64,000 bases of DNA from Limobrevibacterium gyesilva (GCF_025989185.1 NZ_JAPDNT010000003.1:310001-374000); one strand, 5' to 3'; positions 53,144 through 62,202 are shown, counted from the first letter of the stretch. The notes: generated by a model from the letters alone, not told the origin. Numbers and translations are program-made.

Positions 53144-53182
53144 CTCATACCAGCGGCCATGAAGAATGACCGCTGGTATGAG
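53144..53182 (+). terminator. 13-bp perfect stem-loop followed by T-rich DNA
   Basis: CTCATACCAGCGG (53144-53156) pairs perfectly with CCGCTGGTATGAG (53170-53182) around a 13-base loop. TCGTTATTTTGC follows on the plus strand, so it may end the map-thioesterase transcript. Its core (TACCAGCGG) resembles the hairpin at 53262, so both may be members of one palindromic repeat family. Confidence 0.6.
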
Positions 53183-53261
53183 TCGTTATTTTGCGCGCCG
53201 CCGCCCACCAAGCCCGCGACAGGCACGCGCTTGCGTGCCGCAAGCGGATCGGCGCGCGATC

Positions 53262-53306
53262 CCAACGGCCCTTGACGATGGAAGGGTCTTCGTCAAGGGC
53301 CGTTGG
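53262..53306. repeat. 17-bp perfect stem-loop next to the RTX-like gene
   Basis: CCAACGGCCCTTGACGA (53262-53278) and its exact complement (53290-53306) around an 11-base loop. It lies three bases from the stop of the minus-strand gene at 53309 and may end that transcript, though a T-run is absent. Confidence 0.8.
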
Positions 53307-53308
53307 TA

Positions 53309-54652
53309 TCAGACGAAGTGGATATTCGAAGCGTTGAACGAAGAGAGATGCGGGAGATCGATCCCGTGGCCGGCGCTGCCGAAGGTCAGCATGACGCCAC
53401 CATGACCGTCCGGCGCCTGCTGCAAGGACCCCTTGAGCGCCTGGTCGACCAGCAGGCGATCGCCCTTCAGCAGCGAGAAGTCCTCGATCCTCAGCAGGCC
53501 GTCGCCCGCGTGAAACACGTAGGTGTCCTTGCCGGAGCCGCCGGTGACGTCGAGCGTGCCGGTGCCGGCCGTGAACGTGTTCCGCCCGGCGGCCGCCTTC
53601 ACGGTATCCGTGCCTGAGCCGCCGGTGACGGCAAGGGACTGACGGCCGATGAAACTCATCGCCTGGGTGCCGGAACCCAGCAGCAATGTCTCCGAGGTAA
53701 TGGCCGACGTTGCGCTGATGGTATCGACCCCCGATGCAACGGCCTGGTGAACCGTGCCGGCCAGCGGGCCCTTGAAATCCTGGCTGCCGGACGTGATGAC
53801 CGGGACATTTGCTGTGACGCCGTATTTGTCGGTGGCCGTCAGCGTGCTGTCGCTGGCGGGCGGCACGGGCGTCGGAGTTGGCGCTGGCGTCGGCGTCGGC
53901 GTCGGCGTCGGCGTGGATGATGCCAGGGCGTTGTGGGCGGCAAAGACCTGCTGCAGGGCGGGGTCGTTCACGATGGCCGTATCGCCGTTTTGCGTGCCCC
54001 AGCTATAGGCGTAGTCGAATGCCGGCGTGGGGACGAGCGTGCCCCAGGTCGACAGGATCTGCTGTTCCTGGGCGGCGGTCGGCAGCGTCCACGACGCGTA
54101 ACCACCGCCGCCGAAAGCCTGGTAGACGGGCACGATCTGGCTTTGCGCGATGCCGGACGCTTCGGCGGCATTCACCGCGTTGGCGATGATGCTGAAGTCG
54201 GCGCCGCCGCTGAACTGCGGCTGGATCGGGTAAGGATCGACCCCGTACAGATCGATGCCGGTATTTCCGGGATTGAAGGAGAACGATGGTTTCGTGGATG
54301 TCCCGTTGTTCTCCAGGACAATGAATGTCTTGGCGCCCGGCACATTGGCATGAATCCAGTCCGACTCGGCCTTGAGATTGGCCGCCGAAACGGTCGGCCC
54401 GGGCTCATCGGCCAGATAGAAGCCAAACAGCTTGGGATTGCCGATATATTGCTGCACCGCGCTCTGGAAGGTGGCATCGGCACCATTGGTCATGCCGAGA
54501 TACACCAGCCCCTGAACGCCGGCGGGCAGGGAATTCAGGCCACTGACACTGCTGACATCCGCCAGGTTGAAGCCGACGGCACCCGGAGCATAGGTATTGC
54601 CAACAAAATTCGCGTTGGGCGTGTAGTGAAGAGCCGTTATCGGATCGGACAA
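53309..54652 (-). CDS. secreted TIM-barrel-like protein with RTX-like C-terminus
   Basis: A 447-residue protein. The N-terminal 230 residues look like a glycoside-hydrolase-type barrel: LFGFYLADEPGP, with a possible catalytic Asp/Glu, DLYGVDPYPIQP and VPVYQAFGGGGYASWTLP. A (Thr-Pro)n linker follows (PTPTPTPTPAPTPTP). The C-terminal 170 residues are a hemolysin-type/RTX-like beta region (VTGGSGTDTV, VTGGSGKDTYVFHAGDG, LRIEDFSLLKGDRLLV), which usually directs type I secretion. No N-terminal signal is seen. The start is TTG at 54652, with GAGGAG eight bases upstream and no suitable ATG. The sugar substrate, if any, is unknown. Confidence 0.78.
   Translation of the reverse strand: MSDPITALHYTPNANFVGNTYAPGAVGFNLADVSSVSGLNSLPAGVQGLVYLGMTNGADATFQSAVQQYIGNPKLFGFYLADEPGPTVSAANLKAESDWIHANVPGAKTFIVLENNGTSTKPSFSFNPGNTGIDLYGVDPYPIQPQFSGGADFSIIANAVNAAEASGIAQSQIVPVYQAFGGGGYASWTLPTAAQEQQILSTWGTLVPTPAFDYAYSWGTQNGDTAIVNDPALQQVFAAHNALASSTPTPTPTPTPAPTPTPVPPASDSTLTATDKYGVTANVPVITSGSQDFKGPLAGTVHQAVASGVDTISATSAITSETLLLGSGTQAMSFIGRQSLAVTGGSGTDTVKAAAGRNTFTAGTGTLDVTGGSGKDTYVFHAGDGLLRIEDFSLLKGDRLLVDQALKGSLQQAPDGHGGVMLTFGSAGHGIDLPHLSSFNASNIHFV
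53886..53914. repeat. hexamer microsatellite in the RTX-like gene linker
   Basis: About five tandem GGCGTC units on the plus strand, encoding the Thr-Pro linker on the minus strand. Degenerate copies extend to about 53866. Hexamer changes would lengthen the linker without a frameshift. Confidence 0.8.
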
Positions 54653-54997
54653 AATTCGTTCTCCTCATGGCTTCGAATGGACTCGAAATCAGATGCAGCC
54701 ACGCAATACAGATATTAAACATCCGAATTGAACGCCGGTACTTCCGAGTCCTCGCGTCTGCTCGGCTCATACGAACCGAATTCCCCTTTAGTCTCCATGA
54801 GAGTGGTGAACAACCTCGTTGCATTCACAATCTTTTGTATATAATTCATTTCTTGTTTGATTTCTTGAAGATGCCAAACAATACACAACTGATCTAACGC
54901 CCGTCTCTCGCAGCGCGCGCGACCGGCCTGCGGCAACAGGCGGTGCCGCCCCCTGGCCGCTTCCCCGCCAGCACGCCGCATGGCAGGCTGCGGTGCG
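54653..54997. other. non-coding gap between the RTX-like gene and radC
   Basis: No gene is supported. GAGGAG (54661-54666, minus strand) is the ribosome site of the RTX-like gene. Positions 54700-54895 are A+T-rich (for example CTTTTGTATATAATTCATTT near 54831), probably its promoter and imported-looking DNA. The last 90 bases return to host-like G+C and precede radC. Confidence 0.5.
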
Positions 54998-55738
54998 ATG
55001 GCGAAAGGATCGGATCAGTTTTCGGATCAGCTGGGCCTGCTGCCAACGGCGCCGGCGCAGATGTCTGCCGTGGGCGTGGACGGCCATCGCGGACGCATGC
55101 GCGCACGGCTGCTGACGGCGGGGCCCGAGGCGCTGGCGGATTATGAACTGCTGGAGATGGTGCTGTTCCTGGCCTTGCCACGGCGCGACACGAAGCCGAT
55201 CGCCCGCGCCCTGCTGGCACGTTTCGGCAGTTTCGCCGCCGCAATTTCCGCGCCCCTGAACGACATCCGCGGCATCGAGGGCATGGGCGAAGCCGGGGCG
55301 GCCGCGCTGAAGACGGTGCACGCGGCGGCGTTGCGGCTGGCGCGCGCCGAGGTGATCGACCGGCCGGTGCTGGGCAACTGGGACCGCCTGATGGACTACC
55401 TGACGGCCATGCTGGCGCGGGAGCGCATCGAGCAGTTCCGCGTTCTGTTCCTTGACACCCGCAACCGGCTGCTGGCCGACGAGGCGCAGGCGCGCGGCAC
55501 GGTGAACCACACGCCCGTCTACCCGCGCGAGGTGGTGAAGCGCGCGCTGGAGTTGCAGGCCACCGCCCTGATCCTGGTGCACAACCATCCCAGCGGCGAC
55601 CCCACGCCCTCGCGCGACGACATCGAGATGACGCAGGAGGTGAAGGCCGCCGCCGGCGCGCTGTCCATCGTGCTGCACGACCACATCATCGTCGGCAACG
55701 GGCGCTGGCTCAGCTTGCGCAGGGAGGGACTGCTGTAG
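54998..55738 (+). CDS. radC: RadC family JAMM-domain protein
   Basis: About 246 residues. The N-terminal helix-hairpin-helix part has ADYELLEMVLFLALPRRDTK and GIEGMGEAGAAALKTVHA. The C-terminal JAMM/MPN domain carries the metal motif: glutamate in the preceding region, then LVHNHPSGDPTPSRDDIEMT and ALSIVLHDHIIVG. The name comes from old repair links; the true role is uncertain and may be in DNA metabolism. Two near starts exist (54980, 54998); neither has a strong ribosome site. It ends directly before the sulfatase ATG (TAG-ATG). Confidence 0.93.
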   Translation: MAKGSDQFSDQLGLLPTAPAQMSAVGVDGHRGRMRARLLTAGPEALADYELLEMVLFLALPRRDTKPIARALLARFGSFAAAISAPLNDIRGIEGMGEAGAAALKTVHAAALRLARAEVIDRPVLGNWDRLMDYLTAMLARERIEQFRVLFLDTRNRLLADEAQARGTVNHTPVYPREVVKRALELQATALILVHNHPSGDPTPSRDDIEMTQEVKAAAGALSIVLHDHIIVGNGRWLSLRREGLL

Positions 55739-57361
55739 ATGGCGGCCGCGAAGAACGTGCTGTGGATCATGTGCGACCAGCTGCGGTTCGACTATTTGAG
55801 CTGCGCCGGCCACCCGCGCCTGCACACGCCCAACATCGACGCGCTGGCGGCCCGCGGCGTTCGTTTCACCCGCGCCTATGTCCAGTCGCCGGTGTGCGGG
55901 CCGTCACGCATGAGCTTCTACACCGGCCGCTACATGCGCAGCCACGGGTCGAACTGGAACGGCTTCCCGCTGCGCGCCGGCGAGCCGACGCTGGGCGACC
56001 ACCTGAAGGATATCGGCGTCCGCAACGTGCTGGTCGGCAAGACCCACATGAAGGCGGACATCGAGGGCATGGCACGGCTCGGCGTCGACCCTGGCTCGAT
56101 CATCGGCGTGCATGTCGGCGAGTGCGGGTTCGAGCCGTTCGAGCGCGATGACGGGCTGCATCCCGATCCCGCGCCACGGCCGCGCTATGATGTGTATCTG
56201 CGCGAACAGGGCTTCGACGCGCCGAACCCGTGGGAGCACTGGGCGAACTCGGCGGAGGGCGCGGATGGCGGGATCCTGAACGGCTGGCTGCTGGCCCATG
56301 CCGACAAGCCCGCGCGCGTGCCGGAAGAGCATTCCGAGACGCCATACATGACCCGCCGGGCCATGGACTTCATCGCTGCCGCCGCCGACGACGACCGCCC
56401 GTGGTGCCTGCATCTGTCCTACATCAAGCCACACTGGCCCTACATCGTGCCGGCGCCGTATCACGACATGTACGCGCCGGACGACGTCCCGCCCGCGGTG
56501 CGCGCGGAGCAGGAGCGGCAGCACCCGCATCCCGTCTACGGCGCGTTCATGGATTTCCGGGTGTCGCGCAACTTCGCCGACGACGCCGTGCGGCGCGGCG
56601 TGATCCCCGCCTATATGGGCCTGATCAAGCAGATCGACGACCAGCTCGGCGTGCTGTTCCGCTTCCTGGCGGCGCGCGGCCTGACCGACAGCACCATGAT
56701 CGTGTTCACCTCCGATCACGGCGACTATCTCGGCGACCACTGGCTGGGCGAGAAGGACCTGTTCCACGACTGCTCGGCAAAGATTCCGCTGATCATCGCC
56801 GATCCCTCGCCGGCCGCGGACGCGACCCGCGGCAGCGTGTGCAACGCGCTGGTGGAAGCGATCGACCTGGCGCCGACCTTCCTCGAATTCTTCGGCGGCA
56901 CGGCGAAGCCGCACGTGATGGAGGGCGCCTCGCTGCTGCCCTGGCTGCACGGGCGGAGGCCGGCCGCGTGGCGGCGCTGCGTGTTCTCGGAATACGACTA
57001 CTCCATGCAGGAGGCGCGGCTGGCGCTGAACCAGCCGATCGCCGATTGCCGCCTGTTCATGGTGTTCGACGGGCGCTGGAAATACATCCACGCCACCGGG
57101 TTCCGGCCGATGCTGTACGACCTCGTGGCCGACCCCGACGAATTCCACGATCGCGGCGCCGACCCGCAATTCGCGCCGGAACGCGACCGGTTGCGCAACG
57201 CGCTGCTGGACTGGGCCTTGCGCGACCACAACCGCATCACCATGCCCGATGCGCGCATCGCACCCTATGCCGGCCGGCAGCAGCTCAAATCCGGCATCCT
57301 CATCGGCTATCGCGACGAGGCCGAAGTGGCGCAAGCCAAGGCCCGGCTCGGCCTCGCCTAA
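55739..57361 (+). CDS. sulfatase-superfamily hydrolase (phosphonate monoester hydrolase-like)
   Basis: A 540-residue alkaline-phosphatase-superfamily enzyme. The active-site nucleophile is the cysteine in SPVCGPSRMSFYTGR, the CxPSR signature that is converted to formylglycine. VLWIMCDQLRFDYLSCAGHP gives the first metal-binding aspartate, KTHMKAD, SYIKPHWPYIVP, and VFTSDHGDYLGDHWLGEKD, with DHG and a metal-binding histidine, follow. The order resembles phosphonate monoester hydrolases and choline-sulfatase relatives. No signal peptide is visible, so it may be cytoplasmic. The activating enzyme is not nearby. It is probably cotranscribed with radC. Confidence 0.88.
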   Translation: MAAAKNVLWIMCDQLRFDYLSCAGHPRLHTPNIDALAARGVRFTRAYVQSPVCGPSRMSFYTGRYMRSHGSNWNGFPLRAGEPTLGDHLKDIGVRNVLVGKTHMKADIEGMARLGVDPGSIIGVHVGECGFEPFERDDGLHPDPAPRPRYDVYLREQGFDAPNPWEHWANSAEGADGGILNGWLLAHADKPARVPEEHSETPYMTRRAMDFIAAAADDDRPWCLHLSYIKPHWPYIVPAPYHDMYAPDDVPPAVRAEQERQHPHPVYGAFMDFRVSRNFADDAVRRGVIPAYMGLIKQIDDQLGVLFRFLAARGLTDSTMIVFTSDHGDYLGDHWLGEKDLFHDCSAKIPLIIADPSPAADATRGSVCNALVEAIDLAPTFLEFFGGTAKPHVMEGASLLPWLHGRRPAAWRRCVFSEYDYSMQEARLALNQPIADCRLFMVFDGRWKYIHATGFRPMLYDLVADPDEFHDRGADPQFAPERDRLRNALLDWALRDHNRITMPDARIAPYAGRQQLKSGILIGYRDEAEVAQAKARLGLA

Positions 57362-57945
57362 CGCCCCTGCCCGCCCAACCGCTCCATCTTCGCCAGCCAC
57401 CGCTCCCGGCGCGACGGGTCGGGCGAGGCGACCATGCCGACCAGGCTTTCGCGGATCGGCCCGATGCCCACGAAGCCGAGGATGTTGCGTTCCAGGCTCT
57501 TGAGGCTGTGGGCGCCGAAATACCAGCGATACACCAGCGCCGGCATGCCCATGGTCACGACGATGCGCGCCGACTTGCCCTTCAGCATCGACGCCCACCC
57601 GCTGGCCGAACCGGATTTCGCCACCGCGAACCCGGGGCGGAACACCTGCTCGAAGAATCCCTTCAGCAGCGCCGGCATGGAGCCGAGCCAGAGCGGGTAC
57701 AAGACCACCAGGTGGTCTGCCCAGGCGATGTCCTCCTGGCAGCTTCGCGCCGCCCCCGGTGGCGCGCCGCTCTCCCAGTCGGCGGGCGTACGCAGGATCG
57801 GCAGGTCGAGCGTGGCCACGCAGATCCGCCGCACGGCGTGCCCGCCGGCCTCGGCGCCGCGTTCGTAGGCCGCGGCCAGGGCGTGGCAGAAATGGCCGGT
57901 CTCGGGGTCCGGATGGCCCTGGATGATGACGATGCGCCTGCTCAT
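57358..57945 (-). CDS. NAD(P)H-dependent oxidoreductase (flavodoxin-like, NQO type)
   Basis: A 195-residue flavoprotein. IVIIQGHPDPETGHFCHALA is the FMN-binding N-terminus, LVVLYPLWLGSMPALLKGFF with EQVFRPGFAF-like continuation (EQVFRPGFAV) is the quinone-reductase/KefF core, and ARIVVTMGMP follows. Such enzymes reduce quinones or azo dyes with NAD(P)H. It converges with the sulfatase gene, overlapping by four bases. It starts 34 bases downstream of the CoA-transferase gene, on the same strand. Confidence 0.9.
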   Translation of the reverse strand: MSRRIVIIQGHPDPETGHFCHALAAAYERGAEAGGHAVRRICVATLDLPILRTPADWESGAPPGAARSCQEDIAWADHLVVLYPLWLGSMPALLKGFFEQVFRPGFAVAKSGSASGWASMLKGKSARIVVTMGMPALVYRWYFGAHSLKSLERNILGFVGIGPIRESLVGMVASPDPSRRERWLAKMERLGGQGR

Positions 57946-57979
57946 CTTCCGCTCTCCCGAGTTGCGTGCGACAGCGGCG

Positions 57980-59998
57980 TCATTCGGTCCGCCGCCGTGC
58001 CGGTTCCTGCAAATGCCGGCGCGCCTCCGCCGCGGTCTCGTAGATATGCGGTGCGAGCTGGCGCCGGCCCAGCGCGTCGCCCAGCTTCACGCGCAGGAAG
58101 CCGCTGGTGGTGTAGCGCGTCACCCCGTCATAGAAACGGTCGGTCAGCCAGCGCACCATGTCGGAATAGGCATCGATCAGCTCGGGCAATATGGAAAAGT
58201 TGTCGTAGTTGACGATGGCCGTCACCTTGTGCCCCAGCGGCGCCAGGCGCTCGGCCACCAGGCTGCGGATGCGCTCGATCTCGGCGGCGGAGCGCACGCT
58301 GTAGCCTTCGAAATTCACGAAGAACAGGTTGGAGTCGGGGTCGTAGCCAAGCCGCTGCTCCAGCGGAACGTCCAGCAGCCGGGCGCGCAGCTCCATCGGC
58401 TCCGGGCGGAAGATGCGCGGATCCATCGGGCGCGGGTCGCGCACGACCGGCGCGAAATCCATGTGCGCGAGGATGTCGCGGGCGATGTCGATGCCCGGCG
58501 CCACCTCGGTCAGCTCCAGCCCCTCCGCGCCCAGCGTGAAGACGCAGCGCTCGGTGACATACAGCACGGTCTGGCCACGGCGCACGGCGTATTCGCCGCT
58601 GAAGGTGCGGTGCTCCACCGCGGCCACGAACTTGCGGTGGCGACCGTCCTGCACAATGACCAGCCGCCCGTCCTCGATGGCGACGCGCAGGCCGGCGGCG
58701 TCGAAGGTGCCGGTGAACACCACCTTCCTGGAGCTCTCGCTGATATTGATGAACCCGCCCGCCCCGGCGAGCTTCGGGCCGAACTTCGAGACATTGACGT
58801 TGCCGCGCGCATCCACCTGCGCCAGCCCCAGGAACGCCACGTCCAGCCCACCGCCGTCGTAGAAGTCGAACTGGTAGGGCTGGTCGATCACCGCGTCGGT
58901 GTTGATGGCCGCGCCGAAATTCAGCCCGCCCTGCGGGATGCCGCCGATCACGCCGGGCTCGGCGGTCAGCGTGATCAGGTCGATGATCTTCTCTTCATGC
59001 GCCACCGCGGCCACGCCTTCCGGCATGCCGATCCCCAGGTTCACCACGGCGTTCGGAAGCAGTTCCAGCGCCGCGCGGCGGGCGATCACCTTGCGCTCGT
59101 CCAGCTCCATCGGCGCCTGCGCCCCGGCGGGCGCGCGGATCTCGGCCGCGAAGGCGGGGCTGTAGGCGGTGGCGAAGGTCTGCCAGTGGTGCTCGGGCTT
59201 TTCGGCCACCACCACGCAGTCCACCAGCACGCCCGGCACCTTCACCTGGCGCGGGTTGAGCGAATGCGCCTCGGCCAGCCGTTCCACCTGGGCGATGACG
59301 ATGCCGCCGGAGTTGTGCGCGGCCATGGCGATGGCCAGCACCTCCAGGGTCAGCGCCTCGCGCTCCATGGTGATGTTGCCCTGCGGGTCGGCCGTGGTCC
59401 CGCGGATGATGCCGACATCGATCGGGAACGCCTTGTAGAACAGCGCCTCCTGCCCGCCGATCGTGACCAGCTCCACGATGTCCTCGGTGGTGCGGGCGTT
59501 GATCCTGCCGCCGCCGAAACGTGGATCGACGAAAGTGCCCAGGCCCACCCTGGTCAGGTGGCCGGGCCGGTGGGCCGCGATGTCGCGGAACAGATGGGTG
59601 ATCACCCCCTGCGGCAGGTTGTAGGCCTCGATGCGGTTGCCGATCGCCAGTTCCTGCAGGCGCGGCACCAAGCCCCAGTGGCCGCCGATGACGCGCCTCA
59701 CCAGGCCCTCATGGCCCAGATGGTTCAGGCCCCGCGTCTTGCCGTCGCCCTGCCCGGCCGCATAGACCAGCGTCAGGTTCCCAGGCCCGCGCGCGGAGCG
59801 GCCATGCCCGGGATCGGTGGCCAGGAACAGCTCCTCCAGCGCCACGGCGATGCCTTCGGCGAAGCCGATGCCGACGAACCCGCCGGTCGCCACCGTGTCG
59901 CCGTCGCGGATCAGGCACACCGCGTCCGTGGCCGAAACCACCTTGCCGCCGTGCCCGGTGCGCAGCGATGTCAGGAACGGGTGGGTCTGCCGGTTCAT
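57980..59998 (-). CDS. fused acyl-CoA:acetate/3-ketoacid CoA-transferase
   Basis: A 672-residue protein with both CoA-transferase halves in one chain. The alpha-like half has [20 protein letters not shown] and [19 protein letters not shown]. The beta-like half has [20 protein letters not shown] and [19 protein letters not shown], with the catalytic glutamate of family I (AEPGVIGG). A C-terminal extension (about residues 520-672; [20 protein letters not shown]) is seen in a subgroup of these enzymes. It would move CoA between short acyl groups. Upstream, a perfect 12-bp hairpin contains the ribosome site, so translation may be gated. A dispersed 104-bp repeat lies just beyond. Confidence 0.9.
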   Translation of the reverse strand: MNRQTHPFLTSLRTGHGGKVVSATDAVCLIRDGDTVATGGFVGIGFAEGIAVALEELFLATDPGHGRSARGPGNLTLVYAAGQGDGKTRGLNHLGHEGLVRRVIGGHWGLVPRLQELAIGNRIEAYNLPQGVITHLFRDIAAHRPGHLTRVGLGTFVDPRFGGGRINARTTEDIVELVTIGGQEALFYKAFPIDVGIIRGTTADPQGNITMEREALTLEVLAIAMAAHNSGGIVIAQVERLAEAHSLNPRQVKVPGVLVDCVVVAEKPEHHWQTFATAYSPAFAAEIRAPAGAQAPMELDERKVIARRAALELLPNAVVNLGIGMPEGVAAVAHEEKIIDLITLTAEPGVIGGIPQGGLNFGAAINTDAVIDQPYQFDFYDGGGLDVAFLGLAQVDARGNVNVSKFGPKLAGAGGFINISESSRKVVFTGTFDAAGLRVAIEDGRLVIVQDGRHRKFVAAVEHRTFSGEYAVRRGQTVLYVTERCVFTLGAEGLELTEVAPGIDIARDILAHMDFAPVVRDPRPMDPRIFRPEPMELRARLLDVPLEQRLGYDPDSNLFFVNFEGYSVRSAAEIERIRSLVAERLAPLGHKVTAIVNYDNFSILPELIDAYSDMVRWLTDRFYDGVTRYTTSGFLRVKLGDALGRRQLAPHIYETAAEARRHLQEPARRRTE

Positions 59999-60003
59999 GG
60001 GCC

Positions 60004-60034
60004 GGATCTCCGCGGAACGTTGCCGCGGAGATCC
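60004..60034 (-). promoter_or_regulatory. hairpin covering the ribosome site of the CoA-transferase gene
   Basis: GGATCTCCGCGG (60004-60015) and CCGCGGAGATCC (60023-60034) form a perfect 12-bp stem with a 7-base loop. The stem ends five bases before ATG 59998, and on the minus-strand mRNA the GGAG likely used by ribosomes sits in its 3' arm. Sequestration of the ribosome site is therefore possible. Confidence 0.6.
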
Positions 60035-60137
60035 TAGAGCATGATCGGTGCAGACAGAAGCACCGATCATGCTCTACGTTATTGTTTTGACGAGCAATTT
60101 TATCGCCCGGTGATTCCACCTCTAGCGATATTGCTCT
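60034..60137 (-). repeat. 104-bp dispersed palindromic element, copy 2
   Basis: The reverse complement matches 13687-13790 with about six mismatches. Here the stem is perfect over 17 bases (CTAGAGCATGATCGGTGC side, loop AGACAGAA). It sits between the CoA-transferase and terC genes, in a non-coding gap. Confidence 0.88.
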
Positions 60138-60164
60138 GGCAGAAGGCGGTCCCGGCCGGTGTCG

Positions 60165-60761
60165 TCAGGCCAGATGCGCCCAGACCTCGTGTCCGCCCTC
60201 CCAGATCAGCTTGAGCGCGATGTAGAGCACGATCAGCAGGCCGACCCAGGCGATCCAGCGCTGCCGCTCCAGCAGGTTGGCAATGAAATTGGCCGCCACC
60301 CCCATCAGCACCACCGAGACCGCGAGGCCGGTGACCAGCACCCAGGTATGGCCCGCGGCCGCACCGGCCACCGCCAGCACGTTGTCCAGGCTCATCGACA
60401 GGTCGGCGAGCACGATCTGCAGCATCGCCTGGAACAGCGATTTCGGCGCCGGCGCCGCCGCGTGCGTGTGCTCGCGGCTCTGTTGCAGCTCGCGGAACAT
60501 CTTCCAGCAGACCCATAGCAGCAGCAGCCCACCCGCCAGCAGCAGGCCCACGATCTCCAGCAGTTGCAGCGTAATGGCGCCCAGGCCGATGCGCAGCACC
60601 GTGGCGACGATGATGCCGACCAGGATGGCCGGGCGTTTCTGATGCGCAGGCAACCCCGCGACGGCGAGGCCGACGACGACCGCATTGTCGCCGGCGAGAG
60701 TCAGGTCGACCAGAAGCACCTGAGCGAGGGCGCTCAGTTGGGAAAGCAGGACAGGGTCCAT
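60165..60761 (-). CDS. TerC family integral membrane protein (YjbE-like)
   Basis: A 198-residue protein with about six membrane helices. LVDLTLAGDNAVVVGLAVAG and LADLSMSLDNVLAVAGAAAG are the two TerC repeats with membrane-embedded aspartates and asparagines. ILVGIIVATVLRIGLGAITL and WVGLLIVLYIALKLIWEGG are helices. Members export Mn2+ or help load metals onto exported proteins. It is divergent from purB across about 79 bases; no manganese riboswitch could be matched in that gap. Confidence 0.9.
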   Translation of the reverse strand: MDPVLLSQLSALAQVLLVDLTLAGDNAVVVGLAVAGLPAHQKRPAILVGIIVATVLRIGLGAITLQLLEIVGLLLAGGLLLLWVCWKMFRELQQSREHTHAAAPAPKSLFQAMLQIVLADLSMSLDNVLAVAGAAAGHTWVLVTGLAVSVVLMGVAANFIANLLERQRWIAWVGLLIVLYIALKLIWEGGHEVWAHLA

Positions 60762-60840
60762 CGTGGGTTCCTTGCGGGCAGGCGAGCCCCGCCGTAGATG
60801 AGGGCACCGTTCTAGAATGGCGTTCGAGACTGGAGAGACA

Positions 60841-62190
60841 ATGGTTCCCCGTTACACTCGCCCGGCCATGGCTGCCATCTGGGCGCCCGAGAACCGCTAT
60901 CGAATCTGGTTCGAGATCGAAGCGCTGGCCGCCGAGGCGATGGCGCAGCTCGGCACCATCCCGGCCGAAGCCGCCCGCGCCATCCGCGAAAAAGGCGGCG
61001 CGAAACTGGCGACCATCAACGCCGCCGATGTCGAACGCATCGACGAGATCGAGCGCGAGACCCGCCACGACGTGATCGCCTTCCTCACCTGGCTCGCCGA
61101 GTCCGTGGGGCCGGACAGCCGCTTCGTGCATCTGGGCCTGACCAGCAGCGACGTGCTCGATACGTGCTTCTCCGTACAGCTCACCCAGGCGGCCGACCTG
61201 TTGCTGGCCGACATCGATGCGGTCCTGGCGGCGCTGAAGGCCCGCGCGTTCGAGCACAAGCACACGGTCACGATCGGGCGCAGCCACGGCATCCATGCCG
61301 AACCGACCAGCTTCGGCCTGAAGCTCGCCGGGCACTACGCCGAGTTCGCCCGCAACCGCGTGCGCCTGCAGCAGGCCCGCGCCGAGGTGGCCGTGGCCGC
61401 CGTCAGCGGCGCCGTCGGCACCTTCGCCCATGTGGACCCGCGGGTGGAGGCTTATGTGGCGGAGAAGCTCGGCCTCGCGGTGGAGCCGGTCTCGACCCAG
61501 GTGATCCCGCGCGACCGGCATGCCGCGTATTTCTGCACGCTGGGCGTGATCGCCTCGGGCATCGAGCGGCTGGCGACGGAAGTGCGGCACCTGCAGCGCA
61601 GCGAGGTGCGAGAGGCGGAGGAATTCTTCCATCCCGGCCAGAAGGGCTCCTCGGCCATGCCGCACAAGCGCAACCCGGTGCTGTCGGAGAACCTGACCGG
61701 CTTGGCGCGGACCGTGCGCGCGGCCGTGGTGCCGGCGCTGGAGAACGTGGTGCTGTGGCACGAGCGCGATATCAGCCATTCCAGCGTGGAGCGGGCGATC
61801 GCACCGGATTCGACGGTGACGCTGGATTTCGCCCTGGCCCGGCTGGCGGGCATGATGGACAAGCTGACCATCTACCCCGACCGCATGGCCACGAACCTGG
61901 AGAGCCTGGGCGGCGTGGTGCATTCCGGCGAGGTGCTGCTGGCGCTGGCCAAGGCCGGCATCCTGCGCGAGGACGCCTACCGGATCGTGCAGCGCAACGC
62001 CATGGAGACCTGGACGAAGCTCGGCACGCCCGAGGGGTGCAGCTTCCGCGCCAACCTCGAGGCCGACCCCGAGGTGGCCGGCCGCGTGCCGCCCGAGGCG
62101 CTGGACGCCGCCATGGACCCGGCCCTGCACCTGCGCCACCTGGACACCGTGTACACCCGGGTGTTCGGGGAACCCGGCCCTCAGGCCTGA
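60841..62190 (+). CDS. purB: adenylosuccinate lyase
   Basis: A 449-residue fumarase/aspartase-superfamily enzyme of purine synthesis. It splits SAICAR and adenylosuccinate, releasing fumarate. The signature loop is GQKGSSAMPHKRNPVLSENL, with the catalytic serine and histidine partner. VHLGLTSSDVLDTCFSVQL and TIGRSHGIHAEPTSFGLKLA are the two other conserved regions. ATG 60841 has GGAGAG just upstream; the frame is open back to 60817. It fits with purC and purS at the window end, two genes away. Confidence 0.96.
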   Translation: MVPRYTRPAMAAIWAPENRYRIWFEIEALAAEAMAQLGTIPAEAARAIREKGGAKLATINAADVERIDEIERETRHDVIAFLTWLAESVGPDSRFVHLGLTSSDVLDTCFSVQLTQAADLLLADIDAVLAALKARAFEHKHTVTIGRSHGIHAEPTSFGLKLAGHYAEFARNRVRLQQARAEVAVAAVSGAVGTFAHVDPRVEAYVAEKLGLAVEPVSTQVIPRDRHAAYFCTLGVIASGIERLATEVRHLQRSEVREAEEFFHPGQKGSSAMPHKRNPVLSENLTGLARTVRAAVVPALENVVLWHERDISHSSVERAIAPDSTVTLDFALARLAGMMDKLTIYPDRMATNLESLGGVVHSGEVLLALAKAGILREDAYRIVQRNAMETWTKLGTPEGCSFRANLEADPEVAGRVPPEALDAAMDPALHLRHLDTVYTRVFGEPGPQA

Positions 62191-62202
62191 CGCCCGCATC
62201 CG

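Noticed and set aside
53166-53405. 79-codon plus-strand frame after the thioesterase gene
   Set aside because: It consists of the hairpin repeats and the antisense of the RTX-like gene end.
57923-60037. 704-codon plus-strand frame opposite the CoA-transferase gene
   Set aside because: Antisense shadow; the minus strand has the full CoA-transferase pattern.
60762-60840. Manganese (yybP-ykoY) riboswitch upstream of terC
   Set aside because: The terC-purB gap is only about 79 bases and the conserved riboswitch core could not be aligned to it.
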